Positions 9,626 through 19,251 of a stretch of 64,000 bases of DNA are shown piece after piece. The position numbers were made by a program, and so were the translations under genes. Every line of letters begins with the position of its first letter. Positions within the stretch are counted from its first letter, which is position 1. This DNA comes from Psychrobacter aquimaris (GTDB lineage Bacteria; Pseudomonadota; Gammaproteobacteria; Pseudomonadales; Moraxellaceae), in contig NZ_JABASR010000008.1 in assembly GCF_016107525.1 (NCBI RefSeq), forward strand, positions 124,001 through 188,000, in the 5' to 3' direction. The notes below the pieces were generated by a model. That model had not been told where the DNA came from. It searched no databases and was given only the letters and a program-made list of their open reading frames with translations.

Positions 9626-10139
9626 ATGTACCTAGTTATTTTACGTTAATAATATTATTTGTTTGATAAAAATCAAAAGTGGTTGGTTCGGTCGCTGCCC
9701 ATGAATGCTTAATCTTTAATTTACGATATGTTTGTTGACCATTATCAATCGAATATTTATTCAATGATAGTTTCTGAAGAATCATGGTCGCTAACTACCA
9801 TTGCTGTTTGCTAATATATTGTTAAAAATCACTCAATATTATCATGCACATAAATATCGGACTGTCTCAAACTGTATAAGCAATCTTACACGCTACGCCT
9901 GCACATACCAAACTTTCTATTACATTTATTATTCATCATTATTTGGGCCGTTTATTGACGATTCAATGCCTATTTACGAATTGATTTGAATCTATTCATC
10001 TGCCACATTATGCTCATTTAATAATAACTGTCATAATAAAGCAGTTTTGATAATAGCTGCACAATGCCAATTATCATCATTTATTTGTTTGCAGCTGAAC
10101 CGATCATATAACAATATATAACACCATAAGGATTACGCT
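9626..10139. other. Spacer between divergent prc and nagZ
   Basis: AT-rich sequence of 514 bp that must hold both divergent promoters. I see no terminator, RNA gene or coding signature. A 62-codon open frame at 9801-9989 has neither ribosome site nor recognisable composition. Confidence 0.5.
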
Positions 10140-11225
10140 ATGTACGGCGTTTTAATGATTGATATCGATAGTACCGCACTGACCGCAGAAGATGTCAGCT
10201 TAATCAAACAGGCACAAGTGGGTGGGGTAATTTTATTTGCCCGAAACGTTGCAGATGCCGCACAAGTACGCGCGTTGTGTGACGACATACGTTATCACAA
10301 CCCTGACATATTAATCGGCGTTGACCAAGAAGGTGGACGAGTCGCACGACTGCGCAATGGCTTTACCCCACTACCCGCCATGGGCAGGCTTGGGGAATTA
10401 TTTAATCAAGACCCTAGCCATGCGCTGAGCTGTGCTTACGATTGTGGCTATCTAATGGCAACAGAAGTGTTGGCCGTGGGCATTGATCTCAGTTTTGCGC
10501 CAGTACTTGACAGAGATGGCATCAGCCAAGTCATTGGGGATCGTAGCTTTCATCAAGAGCCGCAAGCGATCATTGCGCTGGCGACTCAGTTTATGCGCGG
10601 TATGAAAGCCGCTGGCATGGCAACCACAGGTAAGCATTTCCCCGGTCATGGTGCGATTGCCCCTGATTCCCATGTGGCTGAGGCCATCGATACGCGTAGC
10701 TTGGATGAGATTATGCATAGCGATATGCAGCCTTTTGCCCAAACGCTACCGTGGCTTGATGCCTTAATGCCTGCCCATGTTATTTTTTCGCAAGTCGATG
10801 ATAAGCCAGCAGGTTTTTCTAAAATTTGGCTCAAGGACATCATACGGGATCAGCTCAATTTTGATGGGGTTTTATTCTCCGATGATCTATGTATGGCCGG
10901 TGCTCAAGCAGCGGGCGATGTCAGCGCACGTGTGAAGGCAGCGATTGAAGCAGGTTGTGATATTGCACTGGTTTGTAATGATCGTGTCGCCGCCCATGAA
11001 GCCGCAGAAACTGCACAAGAGCTGCCTTATCCCAATCAAAACCGTATCAAAACGATGTGCGGAAAGATACCAACATGGCAAGGTGATCTGGAATCTACTT
11101 GTCAACAATTTGACTATTGGCAACAGGCAAAGCAAAACGTGACTCAGACCTTTTTTAATCCTCAATCTGAGGTGCAAACGACTCGCAGCGCTACTGAATC
11201 AAAAGATCCGACCGCCTATAAATAA
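10140..11225 (+). CDS. nagZ: Beta-N-acetylhexosaminidase NagZ (GH3)
   Basis: A cytosolic glycosidase that releases GlcNAc from 1,6-anhydro-muropeptides during peptidoglycan recycling; in many species its product feeds AmpC beta-lactamase induction. The 361-residue protein has the GH3 signatures IGVDQEGGRVARLR (about 59-72), KHFPGHG (about 161-167, with the mobile catalytic histidine of this family) and the nucleophile aspartate in FSDDLCM near 250. E. coli NagZ is 341 residues; the last roughly 20 residues here are a polar tail. A terminator follows. Confidence 0.95.
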   Translation: MYGVLMIDIDSTALTAEDVSLIKQAQVGGVILFARNVADAAQVRALCDDIRYHNPDILIGVDQEGGRVARLRNGFTPLPAMGRLGELFNQDPSHALSCAYDCGYLMATEVLAVGIDLSFAPVLDRDGISQVIGDRSFHQEPQAIIALATQFMRGMKAAGMATTGKHFPGHGAIAPDSHVAEAIDTRSLDEIMHSDMQPFAQTLPWLDALMPAHVIFSQVDDKPAGFSKIWLKDIIRDQLNFDGVLFSDDLCMAGAQAAGDVSARVKAAIEAGCDIALVCNDRVAAHEAAETAQELPYPNQNRIKTMCGKIPTWQGDLESTCQQFDYWQQAKQNVTQTFFNPQSEVQTTRSATESKDPTAYK

Positions 11226-11239
11226 TAGCCTTAGCAAAA

Positions 11240-11275
11240 TAAAAAACCGCACCTTTATAAGATGCGGTTTTTTTA
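11240..11275. terminator. Bidirectional terminator
   Basis: Arms aaaaaaccgca and tgcggtttttt with T-run and A-run flanks, between converging nagZ and the OmpA-domain gene. Confidence 0.85.
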
Positions 11276-11307
11276 AATGAACAACTTCTCAATCAAGCTG
11301 TTGTACA

Positions 11308-12903
11308 TTAATTGGCAGGATCTACTGCCGTACCTTGAGTGGCATCATCACCATCAGGTAATAAGTCGTCGTTGTTGCTATCCAGAGGGTTTAAGTCTGG
11401 GTCAAAGGCATTATTACTAATAGTCATGCCATCGTTTGCACTGGCCGTCTCGTCATTGACTATAAACTCAATACGGCGATTACGGAAGCGACCTTGCTCG
11501 GTTGAATTATCAGCGATAGGCTCTGATTCACCCATGCCTTTAGTCGTCAGTTTGCTAGCATCTACACCTTTAGATACCAAATACTCTTTCACTGCTTCAG
11601 CGCGATCACGAGATAATTCTAGGTTGTAAGAATCTGATGCTTGACTGTCGGTATGACCGATAATCATCAACTTCATATTTGGCACTTCAGTGATAATCTT
11701 AGCAGCGCGGTCAAGCAGTTCTTTATTGACATCAGGAATAACTGCCTCATCCACTTCAAAGTTGATCACCTGAATACTTAACGCACGAGCCACATCACGT
11801 GGATCTGGGTTTTTACCAAGATTAGTCATAGCAACATCGGCAGCCGCCAAACTATTATCAATCTCACCCTGCAAATCCAACGGTCCTTCGGCTTGTATAG
11901 TCATCGCAGGAGCAGCTGCTTGTAAGTCAGCCACTAGCTTATCTAATGCCGCGGCGTCAGGTGCATTGACAGTGATCACATCGCCTTTGATAACCATGCT
12001 GGCGTTTGGTACATTTTTGACAATAGGTAAAATAGTGGCTAGCTGAGCCACCGCCGGCATATCTACTGCGAAATTATCATCGACATCAGCACGGCACTTA
12101 TTGGCTTCATCACCAAATGCACTGGTCAACGCATTCATTACATTGCTCTGCAAAGTCTCGTCGCCCACATTCATACGGCAGGCATATAATGCTCCGTTTT
12201 CACCAGTCGCAATGCGCAATGATGCCGGCTCGATATCACCTGCCACTGCCAACTGACCATCTCCCTGCGCTGCTTGTTGAGCAGTAGCCACCGGTGTGGC
12301 GACAGGCTCAGGGTTTTCTTGGCAACCACGAAGTAAAGCCCAAGCCAATGCCCCTAAGATAATTAGTCCAATAATTGGAAGCAATGCTTTCATAAAGCTG
12401 CCTTGTTGCTCTTCTTCACGTTGCAATGGTGCAGTACTAACCGTATCAGAGATGTGCGCTCCAGCAGCAGGTGTCGCCGCCAATACACCGACAGGCAAAA
12501 CCGCACTTGCCCAGGCAGGGATATAACGCTGATAACTATCAAGATTATCACTTAAGAACTGCGGCACTGGTGTGGTACCTGCCAAGCTTTTAATTTCGTA
12601 AAAAGCAAGTGGGGCTGCCATCGCTATCAATCCGCGCGAAGACGTTGCATCGACATTATGCTTGCCTGCCAGCTCACGAGCGATTTGATCACGTTGCGAA
12701 TCATCGCTCCATACACGGTCATAAAAACCTTGATCATCACGAGTGATATTCTCATTTGCAAAACGATTGTAAGTATCGTTGTCCGCTAAGCGAGCGGCAA
12801 AAATAGCGTAGAACTGCTCAAGCAGACCTTTTTTCGCTGGACTATGATCATCCTCCAGTACCGCTGGGCTGACTGTCCGCGTCAAATGACTGATAATATC
12901 CAT
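11308..12903 (-). CDS. OmpA-domain envelope protein with N-terminal cytoplasmic domain
   Basis: A 531-residue protein with an N-terminal helical domain (about 1-130, LLEQFYAIFAARLA motif), a proline/alanine-rich linker, one membrane helix (about 172-192, LLPIIGLIILGALAWALL), then a periplasmic part. That part has two cysteines (YACRMNV and NKCRADV) and BON-like alpha/beta segments, then a C-terminal OmpA domain with the peptidoglycan-binding signature (IIGHTDSQASDSYNLELSRDRA, and GESEPIADN...RFRNRRIEF near 490). It is probably an inner-membrane protein gripping the cell wall. An upstream paralogue on the same strand lacks the OmpA domain. Similar OmpA-family proteins occur in Moraxellaceae, but I know no assigned function. 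Confidence 0.85.
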   Translation of the reverse strand: MDIISHLTRTVSPAVLEDDHSPAKKGLLEQFYAIFAARLADNDTYNRFANENITRDDQGFYDRVWSDDSQRDQIARELAGKHNVDATSSRGLIAMAAPLAFYEIKSLAGTTPVPQFLSDNLDSYQRYIPAWASAVLPVGVLAATPAAGAHISDTVSTAPLQREEEQQGSFMKALLPIIGLIILGALAWALLRGCQENPEPVATPVATAQQAAQGDGQLAVAGDIEPASLRIATGENGALYACRMNVGDETLQSNVMNALTSAFGDEANKCRADVDDNFAVDMPAVAQLATILPIVKNVPNASMVIKGDVITVNAPDAAALDKLVADLQAAAPAMTIQAEGPLDLQGEIDNSLAAADVAMTNLGKNPDPRDVARALSIQVINFEVDEAVIPDVNKELLDRAAKIITEVPNMKLMIIGHTDSQASDSYNLELSRDRAEAVKEYLVSKGVDASKLTTKGMGESEPIADNSTEQGRFRNRRIEFIVNDETASANDGMTISNNAFDPDLNPLDSNNDDLLPDGDDATQGTAVDPAN

Positions 12904-13323
12904 AATACAATTCTCCTATTAATACATATTACTATCGATTTATATAATTAAAATACTCAAAAAAATACCAGATAAAATAATAATATGGAATAAGAACCAT
13001 GACAGTTAAAGCCATCTTGGCGATATTCAATTTTCATCATTATAAAAGTATTAAGTCAGTGTTAACAATCAACACGTTGTTGTGCAAATGATACGTTAGG
13101 TAATATTTCAGATGTCACACGTAACCATAAACATGGCAAGTGATTACTCATTCATCCGTTGATAAACGATAAAGGAAGCAGTAAAAACTATGCATATATG
13201 AAGAAAATAAATCGTTTTTTCAGATGTTTTATAGTTTTTAGATACTTTTCATTGGGTATTGATAGAAAAAATGGTGACATAAGACACTTATCCCGCCATC
13301 TTTATTTAATAAATTATTCCACT

Positions 13324-13375
13324 GAATAAATGATGGGATAATCGCTAAATAATCCTATTATCCCATCATTTATTC
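13324..13375 (-). repeat. 19-bp stem-loop overlapping a stop codon
   Basis: Arms gaataaatgatgggataat (13324-13342) and its exact complement (13357-13375), with a 14-nt loop. The stem includes the TGA stop of the upstream OmpA-less paralogue. No T-run follows on the minus strand, so it may act as a 3' stabiliser or attenuator rather than a classical terminator. The remaining roughly 420 bp to the downstream gene shows nothing recognisable. Confidence 0.6.
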
Positions 13376-14961
13376 CTTACTTGTGCAGGTTCAGCGACAA
13401 TGAGTGTGCTTGCCATATCATCTACCTCCGATTCTGATATGGGGCCCGAGGGTCTGCTATTCACTGGTGCGTTGTTAGGGATATTATTGGGAATATTACG
13501 AACATTGTTGGCATTGTTATCGTTGGGTGCAGGATTAGGTACGATACGATCGCCTGCATCATCATCTGCTGCTTGAAATTCTCCAGACCCACCGTTGTTA
13601 TAGTCATTAGCATACTGGTTGTTGGTAGCCCCATCATTTTCGAACTGATTATTCGTATTATTCATTGCATTGGCATTGTTATTTTCAGGCAGCGGTAGCG
13701 GTGCAGTACTATCGATGACCATAGCAGGTACCAGAGTACGTATATCCGTAACCAATCGTTGCAATAGCGTACTATCTGGCGCTTCTAACATAAGACGGTC
13801 ATTCTGCAAATGTAGGCGTGCAAATGGCGTAGACCTAATCATCGTCAAGACATTGGGCAGTACTTCCTCGGGTAAGTTGGCAATACTACTGGCAACCCCA
13901 GTCTGTACTGTCAATTCGCAAATACTCGCCTGCTCACCAAAGCTGGTATTGAGCGCTTGTTGCAATGTACTTTGCAGCACTGCATCGCCGATGGTAGCAC
14001 TACAGGTATACAGACTACCGCTGTTATCTACGCCCACGATTAGCTCAATAGGAGTCATCACCTGCGCTACTGGTTCGGGCGTTGGCGCTACCACAACAGG
14101 CGCTGCGGCAACCGCTTCTACAGGTGGCGCGTTGTTCGGTCTGATTAATATTGCCCAAGCAGCAAGCCCCATCGCAGCAATGGCTATGATTAATAAAACC
14201 ACCCGTACCAGTAAATCATTGCGCTGATTGCGAGTGCGTACTTTTTCTTGCTTCATACTACTGTTTTCTGCCAAATGATGCGCTGACGGATTGGCATGAA
14301 TGGCGTCAGTATCGCCTATCTTCATACTTTCTACATCAGTATTTCCGATATCAGGTTTATCTACTGTGTCAGCATTTTTCCTATAAGCGGCTGTCGCTGC
14401 GGTCATCGTGCTGGTATCTATATGAGAATTTTGCCGACCATCCAAAGACGTATCATGCGCTTGTACGCTATCAATATCTGCTGCGATGCTTGGGTGTACT
14501 TCTGATTCGCTATTGATGTTTTGAGGAGCAGTAATAATAGGTGCTGACCATATCGGTAAGTACTGACGCAGTGCCGCCTGCTCTCCCTGCAAGAACGCTG
14601 GCAAAAACTGGCTATTGGCCAATACTTTTAGCTCACGATAAGCCAATGGCGCGGCATTGATAAGCAGCTGTGACGTAGTAGACTCATCAATATGATGCGT
14701 GGCAGCCAGTTCTCGGATCATGAGCTGCTGTATGCCTTTATCTAGCCACAGCTGTTCGAACAGTGGACTTTCTGTGACTCTATCAACCATCACTTGCTCG
14801 GCGCGGATAAATTGTGAGTACACTTGCGGCAAGGCGAGACGTGATGCCAAGATGGCATAAAACTGCTCCAATAAGCTGATGTAAGCCACACTATCATGAC
14901 TGTTGCGCTCACCTATGACAGCTGGCGTTACGGTCTTTTCTAATTGGTCGATAATACTCAT
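13366..14961 (-). CDS. Paralogue of the OmpA-domain protein, lacking the OmpA domain
   Basis: A 531-residue protein clearly homologous to the downstream gene product. It shares the N-terminal motif (TVTPAVIGE, LLEQFYAILASRLA, NAAPLAYRELKVLA), a membrane helix near 248-268 (LLVRVVLLIIAIAAMGLAAWAI) preceded by basic residues, and the periplasmic segment with paired cysteines (LYTCSATIGD and SICELTV) plus the BON-like region. Where the partner has its OmpA domain, this one ends in about 110 residues rich in Asn, Asp and Pro, with no fold visible. The cytoplasmic linker is also longer. It may be a divergent partner subunit or a degenerating copy; an intact 1.6-kb frame argues for function. Confidence 0.75.
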   Translation of the reverse strand: MSIIDQLEKTVTPAVIGERNSHDSVAYISLLEQFYAILASRLALPQVYSQFIRAEQVMVDRVTESPLFEQLWLDKGIQQLMIRELAATHHIDESTTSQLLINAAPLAYRELKVLANSQFLPAFLQGEQAALRQYLPIWSAPIITAPQNINSESEVHPSIAADIDSVQAHDTSLDGRQNSHIDTSTMTAATAAYRKNADTVDKPDIGNTDVESMKIGDTDAIHANPSAHHLAENSSMKQEKVRTRNQRNDLLVRVVLLIIAIAAMGLAAWAILIRPNNAPPVEAVAAAPVVVAPTPEPVAQVMTPIELIVGVDNSGSLYTCSATIGDAVLQSTLQQALNTSFGEQASICELTVQTGVASSIANLPEEVLPNVLTMIRSTPFARLHLQNDRLMLEAPDSTLLQRLVTDIRTLVPAMVIDSTAPLPLPENNNANAMNNTNNQFENDGATNNQYANDYNNGGSGEFQAADDDAGDRIVPNPAPNDNNANNVRNIPNNIPNNAPVNSRPSGPISESEVDDMASTLIVAEPAQVRNK

Positions 14962-15289
14962 AGATTACTGCCTCTTTCGGCGCTTATTTTAAATTTGCCA
15001 ACGCATGAAATGTTTGTTTTATTTGTCGTTAGCGTCTGTATTCTTAGATACTGCTCTCATTTAGCCCGCCATTACCGTCAAGATACGAAGCATTACTCAA
15101 TTTGCCTGACAGCCTGCTATATTATTCACTATAAAAGCATATAAATGCACTATTTTGTCACATAATAAGTTTTTGCATTGTCATAACTACTGTTAGTATT
15201 ACTTTATTATAAGTAGCTAATACTTAATAATTGATTGTCAGTCCTATAAATTTAGTTTGCACTCAGCCATAATGCTTAGGCTTTGAACA
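14962..15289. other. Spacer with divergent promoters
   Basis: 328 bp of AT-rich sequence between the divergent paralogue and rhomboid genes. No gene, hairpin or repeat that I can support. Confidence 0.4.
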
Positions 15290-15940
15290 TTGTCATTCAT
15301 CACATATCAGGCGCAGCCTAAGGATTTTCCTTTGTTCAATCATACGACCCTCATCATTATTATCACCGTTATTGTCAGCTTAGTGGCATGGCAAAACAAA
15401 ACAGTATTTAATCGACTCATTTTTTATCCACCAGCGGTAAGTAATGGTCAGTGGGACCGTTTTGTCACGCATGGCTTTATTCATGCCGATAGTATGCACT
15501 TGCTCTTCAATATGTTTACGTTATACTTTTTTGGTCGTGCTATTGAGGGACTATATCAGCCGTTCTTATTTGGTTATGGTTTCGTGGTTTTTTACGTATT
15601 GGCTATTATCATTGCGATGATTCCAAGCTACCTCAAGAATAAAAACAATGCGAGCTATTTAAGCCTTGGCGCATCAGGCGGTGTATCAGCCGTATTGTTT
15701 GCTTTTATTTTGCTGGCACCGTGGGAGAAAATCTACCTATTCGCGATTATTCCTATACCTGCGATACTATTCGCCGTCGCTTATATCGCTTATAGTATCT
15801 ATGCGGATAAACGGGGCGGCTCTAATATCAATCATATGGCGCATATGTGGGGCGGCGCGTTTGGGGTTATTGCCACGATTATTTTAGAACCGCAAGTCCT
15901 ACCACATTTTATCAATGCGCTCTTATCACCTGGGTTATAA
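15290..15940 (+). CDS. Rhomboid-family intramembrane serine protease
   Basis: An inner-membrane protease that cleaves transmembrane helices. The 216-residue protein has about six hydrophobic helices. The Asn/His element HLLFNMFTLYFFG is in the second, the nucleophile serine in SLGASGGVSAVLF near residue 128, and the catalytic histidine in HMAHMWGGAFG near 185. There is no extra zinc-finger domain. The proposed start is TTG at 15290 with a weak AGG upstream; no better ATG lies before the first helix. The substrate is unknown. Confidence 0.88.
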   Translation: MSFITYQAQPKDFPLFNHTTLIIIITVIVSLVAWQNKTVFNRLIFYPPAVSNGQWDRFVTHGFIHADSMHLLFNMFTLYFFGRAIEGLYQPFLFGYGFVVFYVLAIIIAMIPSYLKNKNNASYLSLGASGGVSAVLFAFILLAPWEKIYLFAIIPIPAILFAVAYIAYSIYADKRGGSNINHMAHMWGGAFGVIATIILEPQVLPHFINALLSPGL

Positions 15941-16084
15941 GCTTAATGATAAAAATCAGCAATAAAAACTGAAATCAGAACTCGGTTTATGATGGTAGTT
16001 CACGTAATTGAGCGATGAGTAACGTCGCGTTGTGTTTTACGCAAACTAATACTTAACAGACTATTTAAGAATTTGATAATTATT

Positions 16085-17050
16085 ATGATGATAGATGTTA
16101 TCGGTGATATTCACGGCTACGCAGACAAGTTAGTTGGTTTATTAAAGCAGCTAGGTTATGTTCATAATGGTACGTATTTTGTACCGCCAGCAGGGCATCG
16201 AGCGTTATTTATCGGTGATTTAATTGACCGAGGACCACAGCAATTGGCTACCCTGGAGATTGTTTTTGCCATGATAGATGCTAACGTGGCGGATGCAGTG
16301 ATGGGTAATCATGAATATAATGCCCTGACTTTTGCCACACTTGACCCTGATAACTCTAGCCAATATCTGCGCTCGCACAATGAAATCCATACCCGCCAAC
16401 ATGCCGCATTTTTAGCCGAAGTAGCCTTTGGCTCAGAGCGTCATCAATATTGGCTTAATCGGTTATATGAGCTCCCCCTATGGATTGAAACCACGTATGC
16501 TTGTTTTGTTCATGCCTGCTGGGATGTCGATAGTATGGCGGTACTTCAACCGTTATTGACTGACGATAACCGCTTAACGCCGCACGGGCTAGTCGCCACT
16601 GCTAAAGAAAATACGGCGCCATTTGATGCGCTAGAGCGAGTATTAAAAGGCGTGGAAACAGCACTACCCGATGGCATTGTCATGGTCGATAAAGAAGGCA
16701 CTGAGCGCAAGCGCGTGCGAGTGCGCTGGTGGCTTGACGGGCTTAATAAACGCCGTCTTTATGAGGTGGCACGCGCGCCTGCATCAGCATTGGCTCAGAT
16801 TCCAAAAGAGGTGTTGGCTGAAAATATTGATTTCGCTCTGAAAACGGCTAAAGCAGTATTTGTCGGTCATTATTGGCTAACTGGCGCGCCTGAGCCGTTG
16901 AGTCCACAAGTTGCCTGTACTGATTATTCAGCGGCGGTAGACAGCGGTTATCTGACTTGTTATCAGCTTGATACTGAGCAGCCACTGCCACTTAAAGCCA
17001 GTAACTTTGTCCAATATCGCCATGATAAATCAGCAAACACCAATCCATAA
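16085..17050 (+). CDS. Calcineurin-like metallophosphoesterase
   Basis: A 321-residue cytosolic phosphoesterase of the PPP type with every metal-site motif present: DVIGDIHG at the N-terminus, GDLIDRGP near 47, GNHEYNAL near 77, FVHACWD near 145, and a late GHYWLTG histidine. It resembles the bacterial PrpA/ApaH-like group; the substrate (phosphoprotein or nucleotide) cannot be told from sequence. An in-frame TTG at 16073 could add four residues, but the ATG at 16085 is preferred. The ribosome site is weak. purE starts 100 bp downstream. Confidence 0.85.
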   Translation: MMIDVIGDIHGYADKLVGLLKQLGYVHNGTYFVPPAGHRALFIGDLIDRGPQQLATLEIVFAMIDANVADAVMGNHEYNALTFATLDPDNSSQYLRSHNEIHTRQHAAFLAEVAFGSERHQYWLNRLYELPLWIETTYACFVHACWDVDSMAVLQPLLTDDNRLTPHGLVATAKENTAPFDALERVLKGVETALPDGIVMVDKEGTERKRVRVRWWLDGLNKRRLYEVARAPASALAQIPKEVLAENIDFALKTAKAVFVGHYWLTGAPEPLSPQVACTDYSAAVDSGYLTCYQLDTEQPLPLKASNFVQYRHDKSANTNP

Positions 17051-17149
17051 AATTGGTGCTATTGCTCCCGCTTTGTTATTAAAAATTAAACTTGGCTTTA
17101 CGAAGGCAACAAAACTTTTGTATGATGGTCTTTTTGAGGATATCAAAGC

Positions 17150-17710
17150 ATGAGCACCACAACAGCTACTGTTAACACGATGGATCAAAACAGCCCTATC
17201 ACCTCCCCTGCTGGTCAGCCAAAAGTTGGCATTATTATGGGATCACAATCTGATTGGGCTACCATGAGTGCGGCAGCGCAATTGCTCGCAGACTTTGATA
17301 TCGCTTTTGATTGTGAAGTAGTGTCAGCACACCGCACCCCTGATAGATTGTTTGACTATGCAAAAAACGCAAAAGATAACGGTCTACAAGTTATCATCGC
17401 AGGCGCTGGCGGTGCCGCACATCTGCCTGGCATGTGTGCCAGCCAAACGCCGCTACCTGTGTTTGGCGTCCCTGTAAAGTCTTCTATTCTCAGCGGTTGG
17501 GACAGCTTATTATCTATCGTACAGATGCCTAAAGGCGTTGCAGTTGGCACATTAGCCATTGGCTCAGCAGGCGCTTACAATGCTGCTCTGCTTACGATTC
17601 AAGTATTAGCGTTGCATGACGAGACGATTGCGACTAAGCTTGATAATCTGCGCCAAACGCAAACTGATACCATCCTTGCCAGCCCAACGCCAGGTATTAT
17701 CAATACCTAA
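17150..17710 (+). CDS. purE: N5-carboxyaminoimidazole ribonucleotide mutase
   Basis: Class I PurE converts N5-CAIR to CAIR in de novo purine synthesis, downstream of PurK. The 186-residue protein shows GSQSDWATM (phosphate binding, about 31-39), SAHRTPDRL with the catalytic histidine, and [11 protein letters not shown] (about 83-93). The octameric family is usually about 165 residues; there is an N-terminal extension of some 20 residues ([13 protein letters not shown]...). purK follows after a 188-bp gap containing a hairpin. Confidence 0.95.
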   Translation: MSTTTATVNTMDQNSPITSPAGQPKVGIIMGSQSDWATMSAAAQLLADFDIAFDCEVVSAHRTPDRLFDYAKNAKDNGLQVIIAGAGGAAHLPGMCASQTPLPVFGVPVKSSILSGWDSLLSIVQMPKGVAVGTLAIGSAGAYNAALLTIQVLALHDETIATKLDNLRQTQTDTILASPTPGIINT

Positions 17711-17801
17711 TTGCATGTTTTTGATAACGGTTTTTGAATCCCGTTATTTAGATATAGACGCTATTTACTTGATATTTTTTTAGATGGGTTTTACTTAATA
17801 T

Positions 17802-17824
17802 AAGGTGCATGTAGTGCACCTTTT
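17802..17824 (+). terminator. Terminator-like hairpin between purE and purK
   Basis: Stem aaggtgca with tgcacctt around a 5-nt loop, ending in tttt. It could partly uncouple purE from purK expression. Confidence 0.6.
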
Positions 17825-17898
17825 CCTATTTTAATAGATGACTTTTTGCATTTTAATACACCAAAAACATTATTCACTTTTAACTCAAAGAGCCTGCC

Positions 17899-19251
17899 AT
17901 GACTACAGCGAACGCTTACCCTGTTACCCAAACCATTCGTACCATCGGTATTTTAGGCGGTGGTCAGCTTGGTATGATGCTTGCCGAAGCAGCGATGCCA
18001 CTAGGCTACCAATGCGTGTTTTTAGAAGACAGCACTGACTGCCCTGCTGGCTTATACGGTCGTGTATTTCATAGCGATCAATTGGAAGAATTCATCGCAG
18101 CAGCAGATGTTTTTACCTTAGAGTTTGAAAACACACCGACTGCGACAGTCGAACAGCTTACTGATTTGTCAAAATCAGGTAGCAAACAAGGCATGTTTCC
18201 GCCATTGATTGCGCTTGATATCGCTCAAGACCGCTTAAAAGAAAAGCAAATGTTCAATTCGCTTGATATTGCCACTGTACCCTTTATGGCTGTCAACTCT
18301 GAAGCTGAATTGCAGCAAGCCTGTCATGAATTAGGACTGCCTATCGTCCTAAAAACCAGCCGTGGCGGTTATGATGGCAAAGGTCAGTTTGTGATTAGAC
18401 AAGACAGTGATATCAAGGCAGCATGGCAAGATCTTAAAGATGCGGTTACGGGAAAGGGTTCACTAACGCCAACGCCTGCACCTTTGATTGCAGAAGGTTT
18501 TATTAACTTTAGCCGCGAGCTTTCTATTATCGCCGCACGCGCACAAAATGGTCAGGTTCGTTGCTACGATTTGGTCGAAAACCATCATCATAATGGTATT
18601 TTAGCCAAGACCCAAGCGCCTGCCGTTGGCACCAGTCATTTATTCAAACAAGCAACCGATGCCATCACCAAGATCATGAATCATTTAGACTATGTTGGTG
18701 TGATGGCACTTGAGCTCTTTGTGACCAAAGATGCGCGTGGTCATGACACACTACTCGCTAATGAAATTGCGCCGCGCGTACATAACTCTGGGCACTGGAG
18801 CATTGAAGGCGCTGTCACCAGCCAGTTCGAAAACCATATTCGCGCCGTCGTCAATCTGCCATTAGGTGATACCGACAACGTTCACCCAGCGATTATGCTC
18901 AATGTCTTGGGTCAATATCCAGATATCAGCGCCGTGCTAAATATTGATGGTGCACACTATCATAGCTACCATAAAGCAGAACGTGACGACCGCAAAATTG
19001 CGCATATTACCTTGATGCCCAATGATGTTGCCGATTTAGAGCCTGCTTTAGCCAAGCTCATCGCTACGCTACCCAATAAAATGGGACTTGAGAAAAAGCC
19101 CTCTTCGATTGATAGCCAGCCAAAAGCGTCAGATAGTCTAACCACTACTGACAATGACAACATTTTAGAGAGTACAGAAGTCCGCCTCGAAGACAGCAAA
19201 ATCAGTAAGGCTATCGACGCTAAGGCAAAAACAGAAAAGGTTAAAAAATAA
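17899..19251 (+). CDS. purK: N5-carboxyaminoimidazole ribonucleotide synthase
   Basis: An ATP-grasp enzyme that carboxylates AIR to N5-CAIR with ATP and bicarbonate, giving the substrate for PurE. The 450 residues begin with IGILGGGQLGMMLAEAA and continue with the ATP-grasp core (VLKTSRGGYDGKGQF, LIAEGFINFSRELSIIAAR) and the metal-binding NEIAPRVHNSGHWSIEGA. Typical PurK is about 360-380 residues; here roughly the last 60 form a charged, Ser/Asp/Lys-rich, probably disordered tail. The stop codon overlaps the ATG of the next gene by one base (TAATG), suggesting translational coupling. Confidence 0.95.
   Translation: MTTANAYPVTQTIRTIGILGGGQLGMMLAEAAMPLGYQCVFLEDSTDCPAGLYGRVFHSDQLEEFIAAADVFTLEFENTPTATVEQLTDLSKSGSKQGMFPPLIALDIAQDRLKEKQMFNSLDIATVPFMAVNSEAELQQACHELGLPIVLKTSRGGYDGKGQFVIRQDSDIKAAWQDLKDAVTGKGSLTPTPAPLIAEGFINFSRELSIIAARAQNGQVRCYDLVENHHHNGILAKTQAPAVGTSHLFKQATDAITKIMNHLDYVGVMALELFVTKDARGHDTLLANEIAPRVHNSGHWSIEGAVTSQFENHIRAVVNLPLGDTDNVHPAIMLNVLGQYPDISAVLNIDGAHYHSYHKAERDDRKIAHITLMPNDVADLEPALAKLIATLPNKMGLEKKPSSIDSQPKASDSLTTTDNDNILESTEVRLEDSKISKAIDAKAKTEKVKK

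Noticed and set aside
9801..9989. 62-codon frame in the prc/nagZ spacer
   Set aside because: AT-rich chance frame with no Shine-Dalgarno and no recognisable sequence.
11308..14961. Paralogue pair considered as a type VI secretion TssL/OmpA component
   Set aside because: No other T6SS gene is nearby, and the N-terminal domain does not resemble the DotU/TssL domain.
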